Counted from the first letter of the stretch, positions 32,304 to 40,792 are shown. The stretch: DNA of 64,000 bases from Flammeovirgaceae bacterium UBA5585 (GCA_002425185.1 DILT01000019.1:186304-250303), one strand, 5' to 3'. Notes: a model not told the origin generated them from the letters alone. A program made the numbers and translations.

Positions 32304-32389
32304 CTGAAGTCCGAAGGACTTCAGTGTGCCTAACCATGAGTGCAACTCGTGGTTGAAAAAGAAAAGCATGCTCAACCCCGGAGGGGTTG
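32304..32389. repeat. REP-like hairpin cluster B
   Basis: CTGAAGTCC-GAA-GGACTTCAG (32304-32324), AACCATGAGT-GCA-ACTCGTGGTT (32332-32354) and CAACCCC-GGA-GGGGTTG (32373-32389), between the remnant and the transposase stop. They repeat the same three arm types in the same order as cluster A. Confidence 0.7.
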
Positions 32390-32400
32390 AATGTACCGAT

Positions 32401-32847
32401 CTACAACAAATATCGCTCGTCAAACTCAATCTCATGTTTCGTTAACAATGCTCTATACTCATCAATAAACGATTTCTTTTTGTGATGTACTTTCTGATTT
32501 TTGATGTAATCAATAATCCGATCGCGGCTGCGTACAGAGCAGGTAAATGCCCCATACCCTTCCTGCCATCCGATAAAGGCCGGAAATTTACCACTCTCCT
32601 TCATCCAGATGCTGGTAGATACTTTTATGTCTTTCACAAAATCAGCCAAAGATACAGATGGATGCAGATCGGACAGGATATGGATATGGTCTTCCACCCC
32701 ATTGATGCGGTAGAGTTTACTTTTTTTGTTTTCGATTACACCGGAGATGTACTTATACAACTCTTCACAATGTGCTTCTGCAATTGTAGGATGACGGTAC
32801 TTGGTGCCGAAGATGATGTGATAATATATCTGACGGTAGCTACTCAT
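32401..32847 (-). CDS. REP-associated tyrosine transposase (IS200-like)
   Basis: 148 residues of the Y1 HUH family (transposase_17/RAYT). The HUH motif reads EDHIHIL and the catalytic tyrosine is probably in YIKNQKVHHKKK. The opening (SYRQIYYHIIFGTKYRHPTI) and the C-terminus (FDERYLL) match single-gene domesticated-type transposases that act on REP hairpins. Flanking hairpin clusters on both sides support that. It lies between the S24 repressor and dinB and seems to have split them. Confidence 0.85.
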   Translation of the reverse strand: MSSYRQIYYHIIFGTKYRHPTIAEAHCEELYKYISGVIENKKSKLYRINGVEDHIHILSDLHPSVSLADFVKDIKVSTSIWMKESGKFPAFIGWQEGYGAFTCSVRSRDRIIDYIKNQKVHHKKKSFIDEYRALLTKHEIEFDERYLL

Positions 32848-32857
32848 TATGCACAGT

Positions 32858-32975
32858 CAACCCCTGCGGGGTTGAGCGGATTATCTTATTTTGTATACCA
32901 TCCGATACTCGGATGGTTAGGCACAGTCAACTCCTTTGGAGTTGGGGTTATGCACATTGAAGTCCTTCGGACTTC
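32858..32975. repeat. REP-like hairpin cluster C
   Basis: CAACCCC-TGC-GGGGTTG (32858-32874), ACCATCCGA-TAC-TCGGATGGT (32897-32917), CAACTCC-TTT-GGAGTTG (32928-32944) and GAAGTCC-TTC-GGACTTC (32959-32975), upstream of the transposase start. Together with clusters A and B they make about a dozen hairpins within 1 kb. Confidence 0.7.
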
Positions 32976-33026
32976 CGTTATCGTATACTGCCAATAGCTC
33001 GAGACTCTTTCAAAATTACCCCACTC

Positions 33027-33140
33027 CCCGCGTGAGGGATGGAAGCGGAAAGCCCACAGCGAAGGGACTGGCTTGTGCGCTGGAGCGAGGACTTGCAGCG
33101 AACAGCCCGACCCTGACGCGATAGCGGTCAGGGCACGCCC
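33027..33140. repeat. GC-rich intergenic repeat with terminal hairpin
   Basis: This stretch, starting CGCGTGAGGGATGGAAGCGG and containing CAGCGAACAGCCCGACCC then CCCTGAC/GTCAGGG arms (33112-33133) before GGCACGCCC, resembles a dispersed repeat I associate with convergent gene spacers in Bacteroidota. No protein is encoded. The remaining bases to 33250 hold only a CCCGA/TCGGG hairpin near 33197-33213. That this is a genome-wide repeat is from memory. Confidence 0.45.
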
Positions 33141-33250
33141 AAAACATCCGACATCACACTCATTCATTTCTATTTAATAAAAGGAATGTGAAGTATCCCG
33201 AAAAAATCGGGGTACCCACAATTCCAGTGCGCTATGGCAAGCGATAGACA

Positions 33251-33300
33251 AAACTAAAATATTTAGTTTAATAGTAAAACATCATACTAAAATTTTTAGT
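33251..33300. promoter_or_regulatory. Twin palindromic operators before dinB
   Basis: Two copies of ACTAAA-N3-TTTAGT lie at 33253-33267 (extended to AAACTAAA-ATA-TTTAGTTT, 33251-33269) and 33286-33300. Their centres are 33 bp apart, three helical turns, and they end 12 bp before the dinB start codon. This fits cooperative repression of the dinB-dnaE2 operon, most simply by the S24 repressor nearby. Confidence 0.65.
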
Positions 33301-33312
33301 TAATATCGCACT

Positions 33313-34506
33313 GTGGACAGAAACATTATACACCTGGATTTGGACGCCTTTTTTGTGGCGGTGGAGTGCAAGAAGCACAAAGAACTAAAAGGAAAGCCTT
33401 TGATTATTGGCGGTCAAAGCCGCAGGGGCGTGGTGGCCGCCTGCAGTTACGAGGCCCGCAGGTTTGGGGTACACTCGGCCATGCCCATGTACCTGGCCAT
33501 GCAACTGTGCCCCGATGCGCTGGTGATTTCGGGCGATATGGAAGCATACAGTAAAAACTCGCACCTGGTTACCGAAATCATTGCCGACTCGGTACCGATG
33601 TTTGAGAAGTCATCGATTGATGAGTTTTATATTGATGCCAGCGGCATGGATAAATTTTTTGGTGCGTTTAAATGGGCGTGTGAACTGCGCAAGAAAATTA
33701 TTCATGAGAGCGGACTGCCTATTTCGCTGGGCATGTCGGTGAACAAGCTCGTGTCGAAAGTAACCACCAATGAATTTAAGCCGGATGCTGAAAAACAAAT
33801 TCCGGCCGGTGAAGAGAAAGAATTTCTCGCTCCGCTGGCCGTAGAAAAAATTCCGATGATCGGGAAGCAAACTTCGGCTTTCTTATATGATATGGGTGTG
33901 CGCACGGTAGCCACGCTGCGCGAGATGCCACTGAAGTTTCTGGTGAGTGCGTTCGGGAAAAACGGCATTTCGTTATGGAATAAAGCACATGCCATTGACG
34001 ATTCGCCCGTAGTGCCTTACAGCGAGCAAAAATCCATTTCAACAGAGTGCACTTTTGAGAACGACACGATTGACGTAAAGCGGTTAAAGTCGATTTTAAT
34101 TGCGATGGTAGAAAAGGTAGCGTTTCAATTGCGCGAGCAGAAAAAACTCACTTCGTGCATTACAGTAAAAATACGCTATGCCAATTTTGATACGGAAACC
34201 AAACAAATTCAAATTCCCTACACGTCATCCGACCATGTGATGCTGCACACCGTAACGCAACTCTTTGACAAGCTTTATAACCGCAGGATGCTGATCAGAT
34301 TAGTTGGCGTACGCTTAAGCGGACTGGTACACGGCAACCACCAGATCAGCCTGTTTGATGATACGGCTGAAGGGATTCGTTTGTATGAAGCCATTGATAA
34401 GATCAAACACAAGCACGGATCGGAGAAACTGGTGCGGGCCACTACCATTGGCGTAAGCCGCAGGGTACGGATGGAGATGAACATGCTCAAAGGAAATTTA
34501 CGATGA
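33313..34506 (+). CDS. dinB: DNA polymerase IV (Y-family)
   Basis: A translesion polymerase of 397 residues, with the catalytic acidic motifs HLDLDAFFVAVE and SSIDEFYIDASG. The palm, fingers, thumb and little finger domains are all represented by length. The start codon is GTG (33313), supported by the immediate MDRNIIHLDLDAFF. It is the first gene of a plus-strand operon with a 2H-phosphoesterase-like gene and dnaE2, preceded by the twin palindromes. Its stop overlaps the next ATG as ATGA. Confidence 0.95.
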   Translation: MDRNIIHLDLDAFFVAVECKKHKELKGKPLIIGGQSRRGVVAACSYEARRFGVHSAMPMYLAMQLCPDALVISGDMEAYSKNSHLVTEIIADSVPMFEKSSIDEFYIDASGMDKFFGAFKWACELRKKIIHESGLPISLGMSVNKLVSKVTTNEFKPDAEKQIPAGEEKEFLAPLAVEKIPMIGKQTSAFLYDMGVRTVATLREMPLKFLVSAFGKNGISLWNKAHAIDDSPVVPYSEQKSISTECTFENDTIDVKRLKSILIAMVEKVAFQLREQKKLTSCITVKIRYANFDTETKQIQIPYTSSDHVMLHTVTQLFDKLYNRRMLIRLVGVRLSGLVHGNHQISLFDDTAEGIRLYEAIDKIKHKHGSEKLVRATTIGVSRRVRMEMNMLKGNLR

Positions 34507-35123
34507 AAACAGGCAGGGATATTTTATTGACACAAATTGTCAAAAACCGGAATTATGTTCGTAGCATGAAAACACAACGAACCATGAGAACAGCAGCGAT
34601 TAAAACCCAGAACCCCGTACAGGAATTGTTTTTTATGATTGCCCCGCCCCGGCATATTGCCAGCGATGTGGCGGTATTGAAAGATGATGTGCACTACCTG
34701 ATCGGGCACGACTTTGAAGACCGACTTTCAAAAGCGCATATCTCGTTGTTTAAATATACCGGAGCGCATACGGAAGACATGCTAGAGTTTGTGGAAGAAA
34801 AAGCTGCTTCGTTTGAAGCCTTCAATGTGTTCCTGAAAGATTTCAACGTGTTCTACAATGGCTCGAAGCGTACCATTTACATGGACATTGTGAACAAGTA
34901 CCCGATCCGCGAGATTTTTGAAAACCTGGTGAAGGAAGACCGTGACTTTACACCAAGCATTACCATTGCCAAAAATCTTTCTTCCGAAGACTTTTTAAAA
35001 TGCTGGCCATACCTGAAAGAACTGAACTACAGCAACCAGCATTTTCTGTGCGATCGCATAACCGTGCTGGCGCGTAATGGCAAAAAGTGGATGCATTATA
35101 AGGATATATGTTTTGGGGGATAA
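34503..35123 (+). CDS. 2'-5' RNA ligase/2H phosphoesterase-like protein of mutagenesis cassette
   Basis: 206 residues with the duplicated 2H fold. The first HxS motif is intact (KAHISLFKY). The second, normally HxT, reads FTPSITIAK, so the second catalytic histidine is replaced by serine. The ATG at 34503 overlaps dinB, but the first 21 residues look unlike the family and Met at 34566 is also possible. Genes of this family occur between dinB and dnaE in many Bacteroidota. With one His missing it may bind rather than cut nucleotides. Confidence 0.7.
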   Translation: MKTGRDILLTQIVKNRNYVRSMKTQRTMRTAAIKTQNPVQELFFMIAPPRHIASDVAVLKDDVHYLIGHDFEDRLSKAHISLFKYTGAHTEDMLEFVEEKAASFEAFNVFLKDFNVFYNGSKRTIYMDIVNKYPIREIFENLVKEDRDFTPSITIAKNLSSEDFLKCWPYLKELNYSNQHFLCDRITVLARNGKKWMHYKDICFGG

Positions 35124-35170
35124 GCGAATAAATATAATCAATCCGGTAACTGGCAACCGGCAACCCGTTT

Positions 35171-38100
35171 ATGTTCCTCAACTGCCATACCGCCCTCAGT
35201 TTCAAATACGGCACCCTGCCGGTAGACAAGCTCTTTGAAGAAGCACGCAGGTGCGGTGTGCACAAACTCATCCTCACCGAAATCAACAATACCGCCTCGT
35301 ACATTGAAATGCTGCGGCTGTGCGAAGAGCGGAAAACCGGTTCGCCTCTGGCCGGAGATAAAATGTATGATCTGGAGATTGCCGTGGGTGTTGAGTTCCG
35401 GCAAGGGCATGAATTGCTTTACATCATCATCGCACAAAACAACAACGGGTTTGAAAAACTCAACCGGTTCCTCTCGCATCACAACCGCGAAAACAAAACA
35501 CTGCCAGAACGCGCCCCGGAAATCGAAGACACTTTTATCATCTATCCATTTGGGAAAACAGAACCTGAACGGTTACGTACCAACGAATTTATCGGTGTAC
35601 GCAAACATCAACTCAACCAATTTGCCCTGTATACGGCCCGAAAGGAGTTTCCGGAAAAATTTGTGATTCTCCATCCGGTAACGTTTGCCACTAAAACCGA
35701 TTTCAACACGCACCGGCTATTGCGCGCCATTGATAACAATACATTGCTAAGTAAACTTCCTGCACACGAACAGGCACACCCCGAAGAAGTGATGATGAAG
35801 GAAGAAGAACTGGAATACCACTTTCGTGCATATCCGGAGTTGATCCGGAACACACAGAAAATCATGGATCAATGTTCCATTCATTTCAACCTGAAAGAAG
35901 ACAAAAACAAAAAAACAGTACTAGGTTCAATGCGAGCCGATTGGGATTTTCTGGTTACACATGCGTGGGAAGGTTTTCAAAGTCGCTATGATGTGAGCAA
36001 CCCGGAGTTGCGCGAACGCTTTGAGCGTGAACTGAACATCATCAAACACAAAGGCTTTGGCGCTTATTATCTTATCGCCTACGATCTTGTTCGATTTGCC
36101 AAAGAACGCGGCTTCGAGTACGTAGGCCGTGGCAGCGGAGCCAACAGTGTAGTAGCGTATTGTTTGGGTATTACCAATGTTGATCCGATTGAACTGGATT
36201 TATATTTCGAGCGGTTCCTGAATGTGGAGCGCTCCTCTCCTCCCGATTTCGACCTGGATTTTTCGTGGGATAACCGCGATGAGGTATACGATTATCTTTT
36301 CCGGACGCATGGTCAGGACCACGTGTGTTTATTAGGCACACACGTTACCTATCAAAAACGATCCGTGTTGCGCGAACTAGGAAAAGTTTTTGGTTTGCCA
36401 AAAGCGGAGATTGATGCCATTGTAGATGAGCCGCATAAACACAAAAACCGCGATCATATCACCGAATTGATTTTCCGCTATGCGGATAAGATGAAAGATC
36501 TGCCTGCCAACATCTCTATTCACGCAGGCGGAATGCTGATCACCGAAAAACCTATTTATGCTTATACTGCCCTTGAACTTCCACCCAAAGGCTACCCGGT
36601 TTCGCATTTTGAAATGCACAATGCCGAAGACATGGGCGTTTACAAGTTTGATATTCTCAGTCAGCGGGGATTAGGTCACTTGAAAGAAACCGTAAAACAT
36701 GTAAAGCAAAATCAAGGCATTGATGTTGACATCCATCGCTTCAGCGATTTTAAAAAAGATGAAAGAATCAAAGACCTGATGCGCCACAGCAAGGCCATGG
36801 GTTGCTTTTACGTAGAATCACCTGCCATGCGTATGTTGTTGGGCAAACTTCGTTGCGATGATTACCTCACGCTTGTGGCTGCCAGCTCCATCATTCGTCC
36901 GGGTGTGGCCCGATCGGGCATGATGCGTGCCTACATTGAACGCTTTCATGCCGTGCGAAATGGCGGAACGTACGAAGCCATCCATCCCCTAATGGATAAA
37001 CTGATGAAGGAAACTTATGGGGTGATGGTGTACCAGGAAGATGTGATTAAAGTGGCACACCATTTTGCCGGACTAACCTTAACCGAAGCCGATGTACTGC
37101 GCAGGGGCATGTCGGGGAAGTATCGTTCGCGTGAAGAGTTTAAGCGTGTTGAAGATAAGTTTTTTGAAAACTGTCGTGCGCGCAATTACCCCGAACACAT
37201 TATTGAGCGGGTGTGGTACGAAATTGAAAGTTTCTCAGGCTATTCGTTTGCCAAAGGTCACTCGGCCAGTTATGCCGTTGAGAGTTATCAGAGTTTATAC
37301 TTAAAAGCTCATTACCCGTTGGAATTTATGGTGGGTGTGATCAACAACTTTGGCGGGTTTTACAAAACTGAATTTTATTTCCATGAAGCCCGCATGAGCG
37401 GTGCCACCATTAAAGCGCCTTGTGTCAATAAAAGTGAGTACCTGACTACCATCTACGGTAAGGATATCTATATCGGATTTATTCATTTAAAAAGTCTGGA
37501 GACAAAAGTAGCGAAACAAATTTCCATTGAACGTAGTCGCCATGGCGCCTATCGAAGTTTGAATGATTTCATGCGCAGAATACCACTCGGCTTGGAACAA
37601 ATTCGTATCCTTATTCGCATGGGAGCATTCCGGTTTACCGGGAAATCAAAACAAAAACTACTATGGGAAGCCATGTTGTATTGCAGCCATACAAAAACCA
37701 GGAACAGAACAACTTCAGCGTTATTCGATACTGAGCCCAACGAATATCCGCTGCCGGTATTACAACGAAACGAACTGGAAGATGCATTCGATGAAATTGA
37801 ACTGCTGGGATTCCCGCTGTGCGACCCGTTTAAGCTGGTGGCCACTTCCGACTTTGGCAATACACAGGCATGTGAGTTGTTGAACAAACTAGGAAAATTA
37901 GTGACCATACTGGGATATGTAGTCACCACAAAAAACACCGGTACCATAAAAGGTGAACTCATGCACTTTGGTACTTTTTACGATCAGCACGGTGAAGTCT
38001 TTGATACCGTACACTTCCCGGATGCTGCCAAAAAATTTCCCTTCCGGGGAAGAGGATTTTACTTCATTACCGGGAAAGTGGTGGAGGATTTTGGAATTGC

Positions 38101-38218
38101 TACGATTGAAGTAAGCTCCATGGAAAAAATTCCACTGATCAATAAAAAGGAATTACCGTATGAACCGCTGCATCATACGCAGCCGAAAAATTCTGACCCA
38201 GCTGCATTAAATGTGTAA
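35171..38218 (+). CDS. dnaE2: Error-prone DNA polymerase III alpha subunit
   Basis: 1015 residues of the C-family polymerase. The N-terminal PHP domain (FLNCHTALSFKYGTLPVDKLFEEARRCGVHKLILTEIN) is followed by the polymerase core with catalytic aspartates in PPDFDLDFSWDNRDEVYDYL. It is shorter than the replicative enzyme and lies behind dinB, which marks it as the damage-tolerance type. The typical partner imuA-like gene is not seen; the 2H-like gene stands in that position. Convergent hairpins follow at 38240. Confidence 0.9.
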   Translation: MFLNCHTALSFKYGTLPVDKLFEEARRCGVHKLILTEINNTASYIEMLRLCEERKTGSPLAGDKMYDLEIAVGVEFRQGHELLYIIIAQNNNGFEKLNRFLSHHNRENKTLPERAPEIEDTFIIYPFGKTEPERLRTNEFIGVRKHQLNQFALYTARKEFPEKFVILHPVTFATKTDFNTHRLLRAIDNNTLLSKLPAHEQAHPEEVMMKEEELEYHFRAYPELIRNTQKIMDQCSIHFNLKEDKNKKTVLGSMRADWDFLVTHAWEGFQSRYDVSNPELRERFERELNIIKHKGFGAYYLIAYDLVRFAKERGFEYVGRGSGANSVVAYCLGITNVDPIELDLYFERFLNVERSSPPDFDLDFSWDNRDEVYDYLFRTHGQDHVCLLGTHVTYQKRSVLRELGKVFGLPKAEIDAIVDEPHKHKNRDHITELIFRYADKMKDLPANISIHAGGMLITEKPIYAYTALELPPKGYPVSHFEMHNAEDMGVYKFDILSQRGLGHLKETVKHVKQNQGIDVDIHRFSDFKKDERIKDLMRHSKAMGCFYVESPAMRMLLGKLRCDDYLTLVAASSIIRPGVARSGMMRAYIERFHAVRNGGTYEAIHPLMDKLMKETYGVMVYQEDVIKVAHHFAGLTLTEADVLRRGMSGKYRSREEFKRVEDKFFENCRARNYPEHIIERVWYEIESFSGYSFAKGHSASYAVESYQSLYLKAHYPLEFMVGVINNFGGFYKTEFYFHEARMSGATIKAPCVNKSEYLTTIYGKDIYIGFIHLKSLETKVAKQISIERSRHGAYRSLNDFMRRIPLGLEQIRILIRMGAFRFTGKSKQKLLWEAMLYCSHTKTRNRTTSALFDTEPNEYPLPVLQRNELEDAFDEIELLGFPLCDPFKLVATSDFGNTQACELLNKLGKLVTILGYVVTTKNTGTIKGELMHFGTFYDQHGEVFDTVHFPDAAKKFPFRGRGFYFITGKVVEDFGIATIEVSSMEKIPLINKKELPYEPLHHTQPKNSDPAALNV

Positions 38219-38239
38219 CGCTGATCTTGTTGATAGTTT

Positions 38240-38304
38240 GTCACCCTGAGCCTGTCGAAGGGTGACCACTCTAAGTGTCATACTTCGACAAGTTCAGCAT
38301 GACA
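38240..38304. terminator. Two hairpins between convergent genes
   Basis: GTCACCCT/AGGGTGAC (38240-38266) and TGTCAT/ATGACA (38276-38304) lie between dnaE2 and the opposite reductase gene. They contain the motif CCTGTCGAAGG, which is common in dispersed Bacteroidota repeats. They may end transcription from both sides although no long T-run is present. Confidence 0.5.
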
Positions 38305-38309
38305 TTAAA

Positions 38310-38951
38310 TTAAAACTGTTGAAGTTCCTTCGATTCGTGAATGAACTTGCCCTTGGAATTTAATTTCGCCATGTTAAGCATTGCCCTGGCTACTTTTGCT
38401 GAATCAATGGCTTTGTATTTTAACGGAATCAAAACACCTAAAGCTTTATACACTACAGTTGCCGCGCCTTCTCCTGCCCGTTTCTCGGCACGTTCGCCTA
38501 ACAACAACGATGGTCGCAAAATGTGGTACGACTGAAAACCAAGTTCATCAATAGCTTGCTCCACTTCACCTTTTACACGATTGTAAAAAATCCCGGATTT
38601 AGCATCAGAGCCCAACGCAGTAATGATCAGAAATTGTGTTGCTCCTTGATTCTTCGTCAGCCTGGCCAACTCACGCGGATACTCAAAATCCACCTTTCGA
38701 AAGGCGGCCTGACTGCCTGCTTGCTTGATTGTTGTTCCCAAACAACAAAACACATCATCAGCTTTAAGCTGATCGAAATGCTCATCTAACCTACTTAAAT
38801 CAAGCACAATATTTTTTAGCTTCGGGTGCTCAACACCTATTGGTTTTCGGCTTAACGCTTTAACTTCTGCATACGCAGGATCATCCAGCAACAATTGAAG
38901 CAATTGCTTTCCGATCAATCCGGTTGAACCGGCCAACAGTCCAGTCTTCAT
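38310..38951 (-). CDS. NAD(P)-binding TIP30/HTATIP2-like oxidoreductase
   Basis: 213 residues from MKTGLLAGSTG (38951). The Rossmann motif is GSTGLIG, followed by LQLLLDDP, ALSRKPIGVEHP, DVFCCLGTTIKQAGSQAAFRKVDFEY and LIITALGSDAKS, the pattern of the HTATIP2-like short-chain dehydrogenase group. The substrate is unknown. The ATG overlaps the upstream gene's TGA. Confidence 0.85.
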   Translation of the reverse strand: MKTGLLAGSTGLIGKQLLQLLLDDPAYAEVKALSRKPIGVEHPKLKNIVLDLSRLDEHFDQLKADDVFCCLGTTIKQAGSQAAFRKVDFEYPRELARLTKNQGATQFLIITALGSDAKSGIFYNRVKGEVEQAIDELGFQSYHILRPSLLLGERAEKRAGEGAATVVYKALGVLIPLKYKAIDSAKVARAMLNMAKLNSKGKFIHESKELQQF

Positions 38952-39346
38952 GCAACCGTGAGTTGGGTTTGCTCCCACGCCAGGAATTTATTGACCTCGA
39001 TTTGAACCGAGCTATACACCCAAACCAAAATCGAAAAATCATCTGTAAAACCCACAACCGGTGCGATATCAGGAATGAGATCGAAAGGATTGACGAAATA
39101 AATAAATGCAGCCAACACGGTGGCAATGGTTTTCCAAGGTATGCCTTTGTACTGTCCCTTAGTATAGGCTTTAACCAGCCTGACCATTACATCCAATTTT
39201 GATTTGGCTGCAGTAAAACTTAAATCATTTTTGTTCATCCGGCCCATCTTCATCGCAAGTTGCGAAAGCAACAAGGCAACACGGCCGTGGCGCCCGAATA
39301 AGCCAGATGCCAGTTGAAGTGCCGACTGATAAAAGATATTGGTCAT
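38948..39346 (-). CDS. YkvA-family (DUF1232) membrane protein
   Basis: 132 residues with the DUF1232 core: VKAYTKGQYKGIPWKTIATVLAAFIYFVNPFDLIPDIAPVVGFTDDFSILVWVYSSVQIEV (read in parts). The DLIPD motif after a membrane helix is diagnostic. Family members are small inner-membrane proteins of unknown role. It is part of a minus-strand group with the reductase and the gene at 39348, which ends 1 bp before it. Confidence 0.88.
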   Translation of the reverse strand: MTNIFYQSALQLASGLFGRHGRVALLLSQLAMKMGRMNKNDLSFTAAKSKLDVMVRLVKAYTKGQYKGIPWKTIATVLAAFIYFVNPFDLIPDIAPVVGFTDDFSILVWVYSSVQIEVNKFLAWEQTQLTVA

Positions 39347-39347
39347 A

Positions 39348-39866
39348 CTAAAAGGTTTGTTGTATCTCCCGCTTTATCTCCACCAGCGCATGCGCAATGG
39401 AGTCGGGCTTGTTAATGATTTTTTCAAAAATCTTTTTCGACAAATCCAGACTGGTAGCCTCCTGCCCCATTTCTGATGCCGCCTCGTTAATTGTTACCAC
39501 TAAATCCTCCTTCGCATTACGAACAAGCTCCCAACTGCTTTCGCTCATAAAAATCTGTTGGGATACGTTGTGGTTATACTCATTACGTATTTCGCTCAGC
39601 AACACCTGGTGAAAATCGCGCGCGGGCACAGGTCCTGGGTTCAGGCGTACTAACAAATTTTGCGGACTGATTCGTTCCAGAAACAGGCACATTCTTTCAT
39701 AGGCCTGCAAGCGCAACGGCAGCACTGTTTCAATGCTGCGGCTTCGGATTTCAAGCTTTTTCAGTTCAATTTCCTTGGCCAGGAACGACCGTACCAACAG
39801 GTATGCCGCATACAACACTAACGAGGCGGGGATCAGAATCTTGCCAAAATCAATAAGCGCATCCAT
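39348..39866 (-). CDS. Membrane-anchored DUF7935-like protein
   Basis: 172 residues from MDALIDFGKIL (39866); the frame extends upstream without family character. One N-terminal membrane helix (ILIPASLVLYAAYLLVRSFL) is followed by a long helical cytoplasmic part (IELKKLEIRSRSIETVLPLRLQAYERMCLFLERI, NLLVRLNPG, SEIRNEYNHNVSQQIF). This matches my memory of a Bacteroidota-conserved family (DUF7935) of unknown function; the name is tentative. Co-directional with the DUF1232 gene. Confidence 0.6.
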   Translation of the reverse strand: MDALIDFGKILIPASLVLYAAYLLVRSFLAKEIELKKLEIRSRSIETVLPLRLQAYERMCLFLERISPQNLLVRLNPGPVPARDFHQVLLSEIRNEYNHNVSQQIFMSESSWELVRNAKEDLVVTINEAASEMGQEATSLDLSKKIFEKIINKPDSIAHALVEIKREIQQTF

Positions 39867-39918
39867 AGAATTAATTTTCACCAAAAAGTGTTGAAAATTA
39901 CTAATTTTAACCATCATT

Positions 39919-40107
39919 ATGGAAAATAAACTTAAAGAGCATCTGCTCGAAATAGCCAAAAAAATTACTGATGACACCCGTCTCGAGGATGTGTATCAGC
40001 AATTGTCGCTCCTTGCAGATATTGAAGAATCCGAAAAAGAAGAGGCAGCCGGACAAACTTTAACCCACGAAGAAGTTATTTCGAAATCCGGTGAATGGTT
40101 AAAGTAA
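39919..40107 (+). CDS. Antitoxin-like partner of ParE toxin
   Basis: 62 residues, all-helical, acidic C-terminal half. It overlaps the toxin start by 13 bp, the usual arrangement. The sequence (LLEIAKKITDDTRLEDVYQQLSLLADIEESEKEEA) does not clearly show a ribbon-helix-helix DNA-binding head; the type is therefore unassigned. It is probably the neutralising partner and may regulate its own operon. Confidence 0.65.
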   Translation: MENKLKEHLLEIAKKITDDTRLEDVYQQLSLLADIEESEKEEAAGQTLTHEEVISKSGEWLK

Positions 40108-40400
40108 TATGGACAAAGCGTGCTTTCCAGCAATTTGAAAGAGCCATTCGCTTCATTCGGGAGGATCAAGGAATTTATTATGCAAGAATTGTCCACTCAA
40201 AAATTATTGATGCTATAAGCCACCTTGAAATGCACCCATTTCTTGGGGTACAAGAGCCAGTATTAGTACATAAAAAATCTGATTACAGGTTTATCGTTGT
40301 TTGGAGTTATAAAATTATCTACAGAGTAGATTCAACTCATGTAGTAATTGCCAGAATATTTCACACTTCACGGAACCCGAAAAAACTACGAGGCGTTTGA
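40095..40400 (+). CDS. ParE/RelE-superfamily toxin
   Basis: 101 residues with the RelE/ParE fold: VKVIWTKRAFQQFERAIRFIREDQ, then HPFLGVQEPVLVHKKSDYRFIVVWSYKIIYRV and VVIARIFHTSRNP. ParE proteins poison gyrase; RelE proteins cleave mRNA on ribosomes. The conserved basic residue near the end is present. It shares an operon with the antitoxin-like gene and ends 5 bp before the Fe-S-like gene. Confidence 0.85.
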   Translation: MVKVIWTKRAFQQFERAIRFIREDQGIYYARIVHSKIIDAISHLEMHPFLGVQEPVLVHKKSDYRFIVVWSYKIIYRVDSTHVVIARIFHTSRNPKKLRGV

Positions 40401-40405
40401 ACGTC

Positions 40406-40720
40406 ATGATCAATTTTCAACCCGTAACACTAACCCTAAAAGCTGCTGAAGAAGTCCGCAAAATCATGCAGACAAAAAATATCCCTGCTGATTACGGCTT
40501 ACGGGTTGGGGTTCGTGGTGGAGGTTGTGGGGTTTCCCTGCTCATCGGGTTCGACAAAAAAAAGGAGAACGACCAAAGCTATACCATTGAAGGCATACCG
40601 GTTTTGGTAGACAAGCGCCACACCATGTACGTGGTGGGAAAAGAAATTGACTTTTATGAAGGCGATGAAGGACGGGGCTTCATGTTTACCGATCCGAAAG
40701 CAACCACCACAGAGATTTAA
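40406..40720 (+). CDS. HesB/IscA-family protein lacking C-terminal cysteines
   Basis: About 104 residues of the A-type iron-sulfur carrier family: LTLKAAEEVRKIMQTKN, LRVGVRGGGCGVSLLIGF, VLVDKRHTMYVVGKEIDFYEG and GRGFMFTDPKATTTEI. Typical members end in CGCG, giving three cluster-binding cysteines; here only the single Cys in GGGCG is left and the CGCG tail is absent. It may bind a cluster differently or have another role. The start at 40406 lies 6 bp after the toxin stop. Confidence 0.75.
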   Translation: MINFQPVTLTLKAAEEVRKIMQTKNIPADYGLRVGVRGGGCGVSLLIGFDKKKENDQSYTIEGIPVLVDKRHTMYVVGKEIDFYEGDEGRGFMFTDPKATTTEI

Positions 40721-40792
40721 AATCAGCAAGTTTCAGGTTTTAGACCGTATTCGAACCCACCATTTTTACAGCATAATCAAACACGTACCTTT

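Noticed and set aside
32240..32435. Short minus-strand open frames of 62-82 codons containing repeated histidine-rich text
   Set aside because: They are read through REP-like hairpins in arbitrary frames and share only repeat-derived residues.
35235..35666. 143-codon plus-strand frame inside dnaE2
   Set aside because: It is a shadow of dnaE2 in another frame; the PHP-domain reading is clearly the coding one.
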